Of a stretch of DNA of 64,000 nucleotides, positions 23,071 to 35,326 are shown piece by piece. The position numbers were made by a program, and so were the translations under genes. A model generated the notes under the pieces. The model worked only from the letters and a program-made list of their open reading frames with translations, searched no databases and was not told the origin of the DNA. Within the stretch, counting starts at the first letter, position 1; each line of letters starts with the position of its first letter. The DNA is from Ramazzottius varieornatus (lineage: Eukaryota > Tardigrada > Eutardigrada > Parachela > Ramazzottiidae). The DNA lies in contig BDGG01000018.1 of assembly GCA_001949185.1 (NCBI GenBank), forward strand, positions 379,210 to 443,209. Direction: 5' to 3'.

Positions 23071-23452
23071 GAAGAACAGCAAGCAGAGGTTGATGTGTAC
23101 CTTACAAGCGCAACACGTCGACTATTTCGGTAAGACCTTGTTTTAGTAGCTCAATGATGAGCGAACTTACTTTCGGTTTTGGTGTGCTTTCAGATTAACA
23201 GCAAAGGGCACTGCGCGCTTGTCAACGGATTTGACCTCGTCAGCAATTATTTACGAAGGACATCTACTGGACAAGAGGGATTGCGCCGTCATTGGGCAGT
23301 ACCTTTGCGAATCGGAAAACTCGGATATTGATTTACCTCCCTGCGAATTGGAAAACACTCATTTCATCTTGGGTCCTGTGGACGATATAGACGCAAACAT
23401 CTATGAAGATTTCCTCGATGAAGCAGATCCCGTGCCAAACTATGCGAGGTGA
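23062..23452 (+). CDS. Hypothetical 108-residue protein, two exons
   Basis: An ATG at 23062 opens exon 1 (23062-23129, ending CG/GTAAGA); exon 2 (23194-23452) follows a TTTCAG acceptor. The 327 nt give 108 codons plus stop in one frame. The protein has a basic start (SATRRLFRLTAKGTARLS) and an acidic C-terminus (ENSDIDLPPCE, DDIDANIYEDFLDEADP). It overlaps the end of the preceding segment by 9 nt in a different frame. No family is recognised. It could also be an internal part of a longer gene. Confidence 0.4.
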
Positions 23453-26138
23453 AATAGTAACAGGTGTTTTTCGGAGAATACGCGTACCGAGCAGAAACTA
23501 GTCTTTCTGTTATTATCCGTAGAACTACTTTTGGCAATAGCCGCACTACCTGCATACTCCGCATAATACCATTTTAAAACTGTACACTATTAAATTACTC
23601 CGCGTACTACATTTTAGCTGACGTTGTGGATGCTACCATTTACTCTGTGTACAACCAAATTTTCACAGTGTTGGGTAAACAGCTGTCGGCCAATTCTTCT
23701 CCAAACCGAAAATACGGACCCAATGCAGAAGGCCACATCTCAGGGGGAAAGAAAAAACGAGTTTGGAATGGTGGACACGTCGGGGAGTGGCTGCATGTGG
23801 GAAACCCCTTGTACGAAAAGCTCAAAACTCCAGGAATCCAGATCTACTGTGCTATCCACTCTGTTATCAGGTCCCTTTCATGTTTGATTTCGAGAGGCTG
23901 ATCTAGCTGAGAAGACCACCCAGTGCGTCAGGTTAATGCGAAAATTTTCATCTGTTCCGATGAAAACGAGGGCAGTCAGGAGGTATGCATACAATGTGTC
24001 AGTGGTCTATGCGTTGGTTTTCGTTCTGATTGAGTTCAAGGTTGCAGGCCGTCGTTGATTATTTTTTTATATTACAGGAACGTAACAGTGCAAGGACGTG
24101 CAACTGGCGCCGGAGGGTCAAAGGCAGCTGGAGCAGACTTTTTCCTCTTATCTGATACTTACAAGGTTTCGAGCGATGTCATTGGATAGTCGCTTCTGGA
24201 TAACAGAGATCGGCGCTAATCAGTCGCGCATTATTCAAGAGCCGATAACTTTATGGCCTTCAGTTTGTCAAGTTGAGCATCAGGCTTTTCGGGCCGAGGA
24301 TACTCGATGGAGATCTGATGAGACCTGTTCGTCCAGTGGATATACGCCTCATACACACTATGTGGAGTGAGCTTTTTCTTACTAGCCGGATCGAGCTCAT
24401 AGGATCCGAAGTCTTTTGCCGTTATGTGGTTTGTCTTTGCCGACAAGTTGAGACGAGAAGATCGTGGCCACATAAGGCCTGCAGGTCAGCCCCCTTGTAA
24501 CCCACATTTCGGGCAAGGCAGCAGTTCACCCGGTTCACATGATTCTGATCCGTCGCGGACCCTACTTCTTTCTTGTGATGAACGCATCCCTCCAATACCA
24601 TTATTTTGGACGAATTAGCTGTCCCGATTTGCGTTGATTTGGTAGATAGCCGCTACAGTTACTTAAAACCTATGTCAAGAGGCTGAAGATACGATCTGAA
24701 GACCATAACGACTTCTATCTGAAAATCAAGAGGTCAGAGCGAAGACGAAGATTTTCGAGATCTGTTTCATATCTTGAATGACCATACTGAGGCAGAGTTT
24801 CACTCAGGAAACACGTGTTCCGCTATTGCAACGGAGTTTGCGGAATTTTCGGCTTTTCCAGTTCATGGATGTATTGGCCGATCACCGCACAGTCTTTCGG
24901 TTCGAGCACATGCTTTGCAAATACCAGCTTTGTTTTCGCCGCTTGTTAGTTCAGGTTATTCGGGTTTCTGTACCCGAAACCATGTAGCATACTCTCTCAG
25001 ACAAACCTGAAAGGCAAGTATAAATGTACAGTACGAGGTGGCGAAGGTAATTCGGGCACAGCGATTTTCGTATCATAATTCAAGTATAATTTTCCTAAGC
25101 TCCTGCAGCAAGATTACTTGATTACTGCAAATTGACCTGATCTCGTTCGATAGATTGCCCAGCTGTTATTAGTAAACTGCGTTCCCCCAACTCGGGGATT
25201 GATTCACGCGTACAACTGCGCACAGGGCTATGCATACGAGATAGTGAGGATCAAAGATCTTATCAGCAGATCTTCCCCGGTAGCGGGATCTCATCTGTGA
25301 TTTTACTTGTGATCATTTATGGTCGGTTTCGACACACGCCTGCACTAGAGATGTCTTTGGTGTCTTTTTTTCCACTCTAGAGCTCTTTTGATATAGGATT
25401 TTACACCTTTCCACCCTAGACGAGAGAGGTGTCTCCAGCAGGGTGGAAAGGGTGCCAGAGAATAATTCAGGGTGTCTTTATTAGATTCGGGTTTGATATA
25501 TCAATTTATCCTCCCGACAAAAACGCTGAGAACGGTGGATAGAACCGCCAGCCGACCAGACAGTAATGCCCATAACTCCCATATCAGCGCTAAATCTATC
25601 ATGACGTAGCAGAATTTGATCCTTTATCAGACGTCGTGGTCCCATGTGCGGTGAATCTGTCTAAGGCAGGCCGCAGGCCATGTAACTCGCAAGCGGTTCA
25701 TGCTTGTTCTGACATCTCGATCATCAAACCNNNNNNNNNNNNNNNNNNNNNNNNNNNNNNNNNNNNNNNNNNNNNNNNNNGTCGGAATTGGCGCTAGACT
25801 CAGCTTTTGGATGATGGACGTGATGGTTGATTGTGCTGATTCCGGAATATTTCCACTGTTCTCAGGCCACCTTTGAGTAAGCGTCGGCATTCCGTTCTCC
25901 ACTCAGTTCCTGATTCCGCCTGAAAACCAGGAATTCAGTTTCGTTCCGGCCAAGCCCGATTCGAAGCGCTGGAATTCCGAATCGGTATACGAGCATCAAA
26001 CCAGAACTTGTATGCGAGTCAGAAATAGAAATCGGAAAAATGACGTAACGGAGTGAAATTCAACCGTAGAAAATTATCGTAGAAATGGACAGTGGCCATC
26101 AGCTGATCAGCTGTTTTACTCTAACGCTTCAACGCTGC
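23453..26138. other. Mostly unassigned, contains a 50-N gap
   Basis: Coding-like fragments occur at 23604-23870 (plus; VVDATIYSVYNQIFTVLGKQL) and 24079-24190 (plus). Minus 24231-24473 is a further open frame of 80 codons. None can be joined with confidence. An 11-bp-stem hairpin CTTTCCACCCT/AGGGTGGAAAG lies at about 25406-25451. Bases 25731-25780 are N. Confidence 0.3.
25731..25780. other. Assembly gap (50 N)
   Basis: Fifty undetermined bases; the round number suggests a placeholder of unknown true length. Confidence 0.95.
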
Positions 26139-29138
26139 TAGACCTGGCAATGGTGTGGTTTTACCACACCACACCGAAAAAAACCACACGTTTCGGTTTC
26201 GGTGTGCGAAAAACACCAAACCGAAGAAAGTGGTGTCCGTTTTACACCGAATCTTCGGTTTCGGTGTTCGAGGACACCACATCACACCAAACCGAAAAAC
26301 TTTCGGTGTACCGGTGTTAAATAATAGAACAAATAAATAAGACCATTACCGCAAATCCTCGACTACGCTTGGTAGTTGATTGACACACGGTGTTGATTAT
26401 TTCGTGCTGCAGAGACCCATAATCTGATAGATGCGGGTTGTTTTCCTATGGATGTGTACCTTCCTGTCCTTTATCGAACTTTCGCCCATATCCCCTGAAC
26501 TCAGCTAGGTAGCATGTTTCGAAATAGGTTAACGCGGGACCAAGAGCTGGAGCAAATTCGCGCGGAGAGCGAAGAGAGGGATGGCACACGACGCGAAAGG
26601 GATGATGGCGAAATAGCCGACACCGATGTGCTAATGGATACTGTCCCAGCTGCCTCGCCGTCCCCGTCTCTAAGTTCACCAACGTCGACTGTCAGGAGCA
26701 AGAAGAGTGCGAAAGATGTGAAACATCGAGCGCCTGTCTACAAGTACTGGAAGCATGATGAAAGAGCCAAGAAGTTCAAGTGTGGCTTTGGTAACTGCAG
26801 GCAGACTTACGCGGACAGCAATTCCAGCTCTGTACTATCAACTCATACCAGGGTTGTCATCGAACCGACTGGGAAAGCAGAAGGAAAGGCGGCCAACTCC
26901 ACCAGCTCACAATCGGCAGCAGTCCCGAAAGCCTTTCAGCCCGTCGTTCCAAAAATGAGCCGTAAAGTGCAGCAAGCGCTTGATGATCGACTCAAGCGAC
27001 TCATCACAGGCGGAAATCTACCCTTCGCTCTTGTGGACTATCCTGAATTCATAGAGTCTGCCCGAGCTTTGAATCCTTTATACGAAGTCCCCAGTAGGAA
27101 CACATTGAAAGCCTGGCTCGTTGCGGATTTCGGGAAGTACAAGCAGAAGGCAAGCTTTACTGCTTGAAAATAATTTTACTCTGGACCCATCTAACATTTG
27201 GTCATAGTGCAATTTGTTTTCTAGGTGAGGGGGAAGTTGGCTAACGTACCTGGCAGAATCTCCCTAACGTTAGACCCATGGACATCTGTAGCCTAGGAAG
27301 GATACATGGGGATCACTGCACACTGGATGACTTCTGAATTCGAGCTAGAGGAACTACTGCTCGGGTTTGTCAGCTTACCAGCAGAACATTTCGGAGAAGC
27401 TTTGAAGGAAGAAGTCATGGCAATCTTAAGAGAGTACGGTATTGCGCACAAGACGTTCGGTTGGACCATGGATAGGGCTGCTAACATGAAAGCCTTTTTT
27501 AACGATATAAAACCAGAACAAGGTACAACATCACGAACCAGTTTCGTACGAGAAAAGTTCAAAGACTAACTTGCTTTGGTAACTAAGACCTAATGTGCTG
27601 AAAAAAGATTTTTCTATTTGTTTTTTCGTCTACGATGTGTCTGCCATGTAACGGACAACGTAGCTGAAGTTGGTGTCGAAGATGACCTGAAGATTGTAAG
27701 CCGAATACGCTAAATGGTGAAATTCGTCCGAAAGCCTAAAGCAAAGAGGTAGTACACCGCATTACAAGAGTCAGAGAAGGACAAGGACAAAGACAGGCAC
27801 CTCAGATTACCCTTGGATGTCTCGACAAGATGGAACAGTACTCTACCAATGCTGCGCGGTGCTTACGAGGCAGGACATCATCTGAAAAGGTATGCTGCTA
27901 CTTATGGTACCACCGCGTTCAAGAAGAATTTGCTCAAAGATTCCGAATGGGAAGACGTGAGCCGTCTGATAAGTTTCCTGGTGCCGTTAGAGCAAGCTAC
28001 TAACGACTGCTCGGCATCACGTTGTCCTACGTTTCACCTCGGCAAGCAGTGTCTTTCAACTCTCCACGACCACTTCAAGGTAAAAATAGGTAAGTGAGAG
28101 AAGAGCTGCGTTAATTCCTCAAATGTGGTTCCACGTGTCCACTTTGGATCATGGATTCTCAAGTTACTTTATTGGAACAAAACTATTTTTTCACGGAATT
28201 CAATCTAGCTATACATTGAAATCCGAATTGAAGTTGCTCTTCTCTCAGGTTAATTATTTTTCTTTAAGGTTGTGCAAGATGATCCAACCGAGGTAAGGGG
28301 GAACTTCCGAATTCACTAAATTGGTGTTTGTGCATGATAGTCATTTGCAGAAACCCTATATCAAAAGAACTGCTGCGAAGATGGCAGCCAAGCTGACGTC
28401 AGTGGAGCCCGATAGTTGGCAGCAAGAAGCCGCAACCGTAGCTCTTCTTTTGGATCCATGCGTCAAAACAAATGCCTTCGCGAACCCGGAAGAGAAGCTG
28501 CGAGCCATTGAAGTGCTGAAGAAATACTTCGGTCTTTACTCAGATCAGAGTATCGGAATTCCGCACAGTTCCACTGTTACAAACTCACAGCCTGCATCTC
28601 TACGCAATTCTTTCCTGCGAAAAATCACCAGCGGTTTGACTGCTCAACAGAACGAAGTCGACAGTTATCTCGGAAGCTCTGCGCAGCCAAAATGTGACGT
28701 GCTGCTGTGGTGGAAGTCCCGCCGTGATGTTTTCCCTGTTTCATCTGAAATTGTAATAGACTTCATGGCTGTATCTGCATCTTCGGTACCATCTGGACGT
28801 TGGTTTTCTCGCGCTGGCAAGGTTGTTACCAAGTATAGAAGTTCGCTTGATAGTTTCACCGTGCAAGTTTCAATGTGTTTAAAATCTTGGTATTTTTTTG
28901 CGTTTCCGTGTGCGGCGCAGTTTGATTTGTTGATGTCGAACTAATATTGAAAACTAGCTCTTAATAATTTTTCGGTTTTTCGATTTGGTATGGTGTGGTG
29001 TACCGAAAGTTTGGTGTGGGATTTGCACATCACTAAAAAAAGGAGTGCGACTTTCGCACCGAAAAAGTAATTTCGGTGTGGAGAAACACCAAACCGAAAA
29101 ACACCACACCACACTTTATCACACTTTTGCCAGGTCTA
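26139..29138 (+). mobile_element. Complete hAT element, 3,000 bp, 8-bp target duplication
   Basis: The ends are TAGACCTGGCAA (26139) and TTGCCAGGTCTA (29138). The flanking 8 bp AACGCTGC at 26131-26138 and 29139-29146 is a perfect target-site duplication, diagnostic of hAT transposons. Subterminal regions are dense in ACACCGAAA/TTTCGGTGT and CACACCACACC repeats in both orientations, the usual binding-site clusters of hAT elements. The interior encodes a recognisable but broken transposase on the plus strand. Confidence 0.96.
26514..28944 (+). pseudogene. hAT transposase with premature stops
   Basis: The order of parts is that of a hAT transposase. First comes an N-terminal region with a BED-type zinc-finger-like segment (YWKHDERAKKFKCGFGNCR, later HTR) and NLPFALVDYPEFIESA. 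Next is the DDE core with ISLTLDPWTS, MGITAHWM and TFGWTMDRAANM, then DVSTRWNSTLPML. The C-terminal dimerisation region is LLWWKSRRDVFP, VSASSVPSGRWFSRAGKV and LKSW. At least one intron is likely (27150-27225). The damage includes an in-frame TAG just before the GYMGITAHWM block (near 27294) and stops near 27712 and 27750. The active-site motif reads DRAANM where DNAANM is usual. The element cannot mobilise itself but keeps ends a related transposase could use. Confidence 0.9.
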
Positions 29139-29146
29139 AACGCTGC

Positions 29147-30061
29147 TGTCAACTTTCTTCCAGAGAAGCTTTGGACTAGCTTGAACTGTTGAAGGTGTGC
29201 GTGTTCCGGTAAAATGGAGATTTAACTGATATAACAAATATGATAAGCTTTGACAAATATGACACAGCAGTCCAGCATTCGATGTTGGTTTTTATTTGTA
29301 GCAGAAATCACCTGCCCGTGCCGCCGTAGCGAAAGGGCCTCGTCCGTTATTTTTACTGGCCCATAATGGACCTGTTTCGCAAGTCATGTTTTCGGCTTAC
29401 ACAGCATAAGTATAGGTTTTATGCTGTGCAGTTATCCACGGCTTATGTTTTGCCTAATATCGCTGCACAGAATTTGAAATTCTGTGCAAGCTGAGTTGAT
29501 TGTACTATTGACCACTTTGGTCGAAATTTGAAATTTTGGTGGAGTGGACCGTAATATCTCGTCGCTCGTGTACCTGTGGTGTTTCTTATTGCCACATGCC
29601 GAATGTATTGCTCCTCTTTTCTCTCCTTGCTGCTTCCGGGTGAGGTGGGGTTAGAGGCTTGGCCACTCGGCAGTTCAGATTACTTTTCCGCTCTCGGCGG
29701 AATTACACGCCGACGGCGACGGCAGATGAGACTGCCCCAATTAAGTGTTCATGCCTTTTCGAATTAAGTCGGCCAGTGGCGCGTAATTCGAGAGGCCGCA
29801 TAGCGACACACCACCATTTTAAATTTGTTTGCCGGTTCCACACTGCACATCGTGCTCAATTAACCGGTGATTAGCACGTGTTGCACGAAGACCACTGAGC
29901 GTCGAAAAGACAGGGAACAATCCGCTCGTTCATTTTTTCAACAGCCCATCACGCACTGGATTGCGGAATTATTTTCTAACGTTCCAGTGAAAACCGAATG
30001 TTCTATTGTCACTAGAAAGCGATACTGTATACATGACTGCCAGCGACGTGTGACTTTGACC
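29147..30061. other. 5' flank of the GPCR gene
   Basis: No gene is supported. An exact short palindrome, GCACAGAATTTGAAATTCTG plus TGC, lies at about 29464-29486. The frame of the GPCR stays open upstream to 29867 but lacks conserved sequence, so it is treated as 5' UTR. Confidence 0.4.
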
Positions 30062-31135
30062 ATGGACAGCAATCGGACCAACACGACGAACGTCACCGCG
30101 TTACTGAACGGCAGCACCATCGAAGGACCCAACTGGACATTCACACCCTCCTTCACGCTCTTCATCCAGCTCAGCGCCTTTGTTAACAACGGCGCCATGG
30201 TAGTTGTATTCGCCCGAAACGCCGCATTGATAACACCCTTCACCGTCTACCTTTTTAATCTATTTGCATCAAACTTCATCGTCTCTATATTCTTCTACTC
30301 CATCGAGCTAATCAACGAACTTTACTCTGCATGGTGGCTTGGCTACGCAATGTGCACCATGTTCCAATATACCAGCTGGGTTTTGACTGGTAGTATGTGC
30401 ATCGCCCACGGAACTATCGCTTTAAACCGTCTATGGGCAGTGAGCTTTCCGGTGTCGTATCGCCGCTATCACAAGAAGCGTTTCGCTGTGGCAGTCATTG
30501 CCACCTTGTGGATTTCGCTGCACATCATTGTTATACCAGGCTTGGTGTTGGACGCCGTGTGGTACCGTCCACCAATGGAAACCAACGGCTGCAATATCAA
30601 CACCGACGCTCCTCAAGCTTGGTTGTGGTTCGCCCAGCTGGTCATTATGGACACACCTGTAGTCATTGTAGTAGCAGTTTATCCAATCATCTGCTACAAG
30701 ACTATTCAACGTAATCGAGCTCGAGTAAGACCAGCGGGCGCAACTGGCACCAAGATGGCCTCTCGGCGCCAGCGGGCTCCTTCAACAGTTTCACCTTCGG
30801 TCAGAAGCGATTTAGAAGCTTCAGTGTCAGTTCGTGCAGGTGGCGAAAAACAGATTGAGCATCGAATGTTATGTTGCCGCCTACCAGGCGTACGCCGCGG
30901 TAACGGTCATGGGTTTCTAGCTTTGACACTGATGACTTCAACCGTCCTGTTGTGCTACTCACCTGCAAGTGTCTATTTCACGCTTTACATTTGCTTCAAC
31001 ATAGACGTTCCAGGAATGTTTTCCAAAGTCATGATTCTGTACGAGCTGGCGGCTGTCTTGGATCCAATATGGTTCATGTTGTCCTTGTCTAGTCTTCGAG
31101 CCGCTTTCCGGCGGACTTTCATACCATGTCACTGA
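30062..31135 (+). CDS. Rhodopsin-family G protein-coupled receptor, intronless
   Basis: Single-exon gene of 357 codons encoding a seven-helix receptor for the plasma membrane; ligand unknown. The N-terminus has five N-glycosylation sequons (NRT, NTT, NVT, NGS, NWT). Helices are visible from FIQLSAFVNNGAMVVVFA through a final LAAVLDPIWFML. Family hallmarks are degenerate: the DRY position at the end of helix 3 reads LNRLW, the helix 6 CWxP reads CYSP, and the helix 7 NPxxY reads DPIWF. The CTMF cysteine at the start of helix 3 and the GCNI cysteine in loop 2 are positioned for the usual disulphide. A long basic third intracellular loop follows helix 5. The ATG at 30062 is chosen because membrane-protein-like sequence starts there; upstream residues of the open frame are unconserved. 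This divergent type is typical of lineage-expanded orphan receptors. Confidence 0.88.
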   Translation: MDSNRTNTTNVTALLNGSTIEGPNWTFTPSFTLFIQLSAFVNNGAMVVVFARNAALITPFTVYLFNLFASNFIVSIFFYSIELINELYSAWWLGYAMCTMFQYTSWVLTGSMCIAHGTIALNRLWAVSFPVSYRRYHKKRFAVAVIATLWISLHIIVIPGLVLDAVWYRPPMETNGCNINTDAPQAWLWFAQLVIMDTPVVIVVAVYPIICYKTIQRNRARVRPAGATGTKMASRRQRAPSTVSPSVRSDLEASVSVRAGGEKQIEHRMLCCRLPGVRRGNGHGFLALTLMTSTVLLCYSPASVYFTLYICFNIDVPGMFSKVMILYELAAVLDPIWFMLSLSSLRAAFRRTFIPCH

Positions 31136-31994
31136 TCAGAGTCTCCGCCCATCTCCCCGCAAGTTCGAGCAATCACTTTCCGTCCCCCCCCCCTCCCAGA
31201 AAGATCCCGCCAAAGGAGCCGGCCTGTGGCCAACGGCCAACGGCCTGTTTGGAGCTCGCATGTACCAGACGAGTACTGCAACGCGCTGGAGTTTAGGCGG
31301 TGACCGTAGCCATTCACTGAAAATCAAGGGACAGACTTTTCGCTACGGCGGCACGGGCAAATGATGCTTACTAGAACTAATGAAAAACGAGCACTGAGGG
31401 ATGGCACTGCTGTACGTACGTGCCCGATACTGATGAGCCAGGAACCGAAGAATGTCATATCTGTTACAGTAACTGGATCTCTTTTTTCCCGGAACAAGAA
31501 CTCTCTTTTCCTGGTCGACCAGTCGAACGCTGACACATCGATAGCCTGCTGATTTCTTGATTCTAATCAGCAGTCTATTTACCTCATGCCGGGAAAACAC
31601 GCCCAAAAACTCCGCCCAGTTTGGGGTGGCCGTATTGGCGAACACTGTAAACGACTAATCCGCAACGTCAAAGCGCAAAAGTCGATCAGCTGATGGGCAC
31701 TGTCCGTGTCAGTTTTCCACGGTTACATTCAACTGCGTTTCGTCGTACGTTCCATTTTTATTTCTGGCTGGCATTCGAAATGTAAATTTGTCGTCCTTTC
31801 CGCCTGGTTCCCCATTTTTCCTTCCCCATAATTTCTAATCGTACTTGTATGTTATGTTTTGAGGGTCAGACACTTCGGTGAGTTTGAATAACATACTATG
31901 CGGTTGTGCGCATAGGAATCAATAATATCTTCCCGTAAACAACAATGAATCGTTTGGCGGTTCGAGAAGCTAGTTACGTACGGCCTCCGGGTAC
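31136..31994. other. 3' flank of the GPCR; no gene seen
   Basis: Contains a poly-C tract near 31187 and a GGCCAACGGCCAACGGCC repeat. No open frame has supporting motifs. Confidence 0.4.
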
Positions 31995-32660
31995 TAGTAA
32001 TAATAATGATAACCTTTATTGTCCGAATGCTCTGCCAGGCTAAGCGCTTAGGGGACAAAATTCGAAAGAAAAGTTGGCAAGAGAGCCGTGGAGAAAAAGA
32101 GAGCTGCTGTACAAAAATACAACAACTATACAACCAACAGAGGATCGATAAAATCCTTGCACCACTTCAGGTTTGAAAATTTAAAGTTTAACAAGTAGCT
32201 CTTAACAGCGCCAAGAGTGAGCAACTGACCAGGACTAGGGCTAAAGAGTGGATCTTTGAGAATCTCTGCAGCAACGTAGGCGAAGGAGGCAATAGTGGAG
32301 TCCAACAGCTTGCACGATGCTGGAACGAAGCTGACAGGTGACAGGAGGAAATCTTTGGACTGGCTCCTGGTGGTCCTTCCGGGCATTTCTCTTTTCATGA
32401 TGAGGTCGCCACCTGCAAACATGCCTTTCCAGATCTTGTAAGTATTTAACAGAATACCTTCTAGTCTTTGCCATAAAGGATGCCACCCAGTCTCGCCGAG
32501 ATGTTGCCGGCATTGCGCGAAGTCTGCATCGTGTCTTTCGTTACCTTCCAAGCAGCCCAGGCGAATACTCTGCAGGAACTTCTTTTGGATGCTCTCAAGC
32601 TTCTTTTGTAGCCCTTTCCCCGTGGTGTGCCATGATGATGAAGCATAGTCCATTACTGAT
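31995..32660 (-). pseudogene. Truncated non-LTR retrotransposon 3' end (CR1/jockey-like)
   Basis: The minus-strand frame 32653-32126 begins MDYASSSWHTTGKGLQKK, LESIQKKFLQSIRLG, then a YKIWKGMF-type segment. This is the C-terminal region that follows the palm of CR1/jockey-type reverse transcriptases. Upstream codons (TLVNKDALRIA) continue the similarity in another frame, so a frameshift lies near 32650. The element ends in a short ATT-type microsatellite (31995-32010), the usual 3' tail of such elements. The 5' part is missing. Confidence 0.8.
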
Positions 32661-32941
32661 CGAACTGCTGGCTCCGCACCATACTCCGCACACAGGCAAT
32701 CCGGAGGGCGTCTTTGTTGACGAGTGTTGGCGACCTTGCCTGGTTGTCGTCTATTCGGTCTTCATACTGCGGGCTACGCTTCGCCACAGAGAGAAGTTCC
32801 ACAAAACTGTTCGCCCTTTTGAGAAGATTTTAACGGAAAATCCAGGGGTGATTAGTAGTTCCACACTTTATTCAAGATAATATTCAGTTTCCAAAAGGAA
32901 GAAAGACAAATCTAAACAAGGAAAAACACGTCGAAAGCTTA

Positions 32942-35326
32942 CGGTATAGGTTTTCCTTTTTTAACATCCAAAACCAAAAACACCTCATCAAGACCTTTCT
33001 GATCTTTAACAGTTGAAATAACAGAAAAACAATTACCACGCTGAATGTCAATAGACACGCGCTGCTTAAAAAAATTGTAAAGCACGAGCCTCGCCAGTTA
33101 TCTCAAGCACCTTTTTACCAACTGTCTCAAAAGGTTCCGTTGCTGAAGGTCCCCACGGTCCAAAGGTCTCCAGTCTAACGGCGAAGGGACTCGTTCAGTG
33201 CATTGTGACGACTGTGACGTCTGGCGCTGTACTTGCAGCTCAAGCCGTGCTGTCCGAGCTCGTCCACCATCTTTCCGCACCGACACACGTGAAGTCTGCA
33301 TAGTTTTGCGCCTAGACGCAAACCTATGCTTACTCGTAGCGTGGTGTCGTCCAGAAGGTTTCCGAGTGAGGAAGCCGGAAGTGCGTGGAGCTATGATCCC
33401 GAGTTGCTGTCTGAAACAGCTAAAAGACAGGCTTTAGTGTTGAGTGAAGCAGCACTTACCATTGCGTCATGGCTGTTCTTTAGAAGAGGAAGGTCCCAGG
33501 CTCGCTGCTGATGACGCAATTCAGGAACGGCAGGATCAGCTGTCGTCAGGAAGGTCCACCTGGTCAAAGTGAGATTAGTTTCGCTGTCCAAAGCGGCACC
33601 AGGGAGGATGCAGAGCACCAGTTTTTGAACGGAGCGGATCGAAGCAAAACAGGCTGCCCAGTCCACCTAAACCGACTGGAAACGTTGCTTGACGCCATGG
33701 CTCGGCAGACATCTGGACATTGGTGATTTCCGCTAGACTCGAGCGTACCACCTCGTCGAACTCCTTCAGCACTTCTGGGAATTTCCACAGCGGGGAGCAC
33801 TGTAGAATGCACAGGAGTTTAAGCAGGCAGAGGCAATTCTTAAGGAGAAAGAGAGCTTGATGGGCGTGCATGAGGCAGAGTCTTTTGCTGAAAACTTTCA
33901 TCAGACCTGTCTTCGCTCGGACAGCTTCTTCCAAGCCCTCTTCCATCAAGGGGGCTCCCAGCAGGCTCAGCTCACTCCTGGAAGGGAGAAGAATGCCGGG
34001 GCAAACAAGGTTCACCTTCTGGCTGATGGCCACCCGATCCTGGTGCGAACCACCAAAGGGGAACAGCTCGCACGTGGACGTATTGAGTTCCAAGCCCAGC
34101 TCCAGCTCTTCCGTCATACCAATCTGTAAATCTGAAACAACACAATCAACATCCACTCCAATGGTATCATCGTCGAGGTACCAGACATTCAAAGGCGAAG
34201 TAAGGCCCTTGGTCAGCCTCTCGATCGCCAGACAAAACAACGAGGAACCTAGGGGATCTCCCTGCTGGACACCGCTTGCTGATTCTAATACATGTCGCCA
34301 TACACCAACTTTGACGGTTGACTGCCAAACGAAGGGTAGATACATTGGCATGGTGTCATGGACGATTTGGATAAGCACATCCCGACGAATGGTGTTAAAG
34401 GCGTTCTTGAAGTCGAGCTTGAGCAGAATTTTGCTTGCGGTTTTTCCTTCTTCCAGGAAACTCCGCACAGCATGAACTGCTGCTTCTGCTCCGCCTCTCG
34501 TACCGCATCCCACCTGCTCCGGTCTCACTCTTTGCTCCATTTCACTCCCAATTCTTACCCGCAAGGCGACGTGGTGTGTCACCCACGGCGATGGGACGAA
34601 TACCACCACCTTTCTTCTTCAGAGCTGTCAGGGAAGCGCCATACAGTACCTCACATACATTGTCCGGCACTTTACCATGCAACATCTGAGTCATGAGTTT
34701 CGCCAGTGCTTCCGCCAAGGCCACTGTTGCTCCATTCGAAGCGCCTGCCAACATATCCTTGATGTGCTGAGGTCGTAAGCCATCGAGACCACCAGCTGAG
34801 CCATTCGGAAAACTCCGAACTGCTGCTACCACTTCCACTACCGTTACCTCGGGTGGAAGCGCTGTATCTTCAGGTCTCTCTTTGAAGACTGCATCTGGAC
34901 TCTCAGAAGATGCTGGGCTCTTAAGATGTCAAGAACTTCGGTTGAGGGGACAGCTACCGAATCTTCGGGCGACAAGACCCGAAGCGCTCCGCTTATGTCA
35001 CCGTCGTTGATCATGCCTTCCACGATTTTCTTCACCGAGGCTTCCGCTGTCTGCTTCTTGCTTTTCATCTTCTCTCGCTTGGAGATGTCGAGCTGTTGTC
35101 TCGAGAGGTTGTTCTTGACGGTGGTGATAAGATTAGGTTTCTTGTTGTTCTTCACTTCCGGTTGCTTCAGACCTGCGAAACTGAACAGGAGTAATTCACG
35201 CCAGGACGAATCTGACTTCTGCTGCAGGACATCCAGTTTGTCGGTAAAGCTGGTAGCTGTTGTCATGCCTGCACCCTTTGGAATCCTCCTGATGATCCTT
35301 GTCGTCGCTCTGAGTTTCTGCAGCAA
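32942..35326 (-). pseudogene. Non-LTR retrotransposon with reverse transcriptase, frameshifted
   Basis: Minus-strand pieces in several frames follow the order of one LINE polyprotein. A pre-RT region (35326-34844; GALRVLSPEDSVA) is followed by SFPNGSAGGLDGLRPQHIK and GGIRPIAVG (34838-34600). The palm then has KLDFKNAFNTIRRD, SGVQQGDPLGSSLF and the catalytic box VWYLDDDTIG (34609-33575). Downstream are RAWDLPLL, HALPASSLG, a C-rich GLSCKYS block, and KQRVSIDIQRGN near 33050. At least three frame changes and several stops make it inactive. The same family is present at 42.7 and 13.0 kb. Plus-strand open frames at 33857-34475 are its antisense shadow. Confidence 0.92.

Noticed and set aside
33857..34475. 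Plus-strand frame of about 200 codons
   Set aside because: It is exactly antisense to the reverse transcriptase palm of the retrotransposon and has no motifs of its own.
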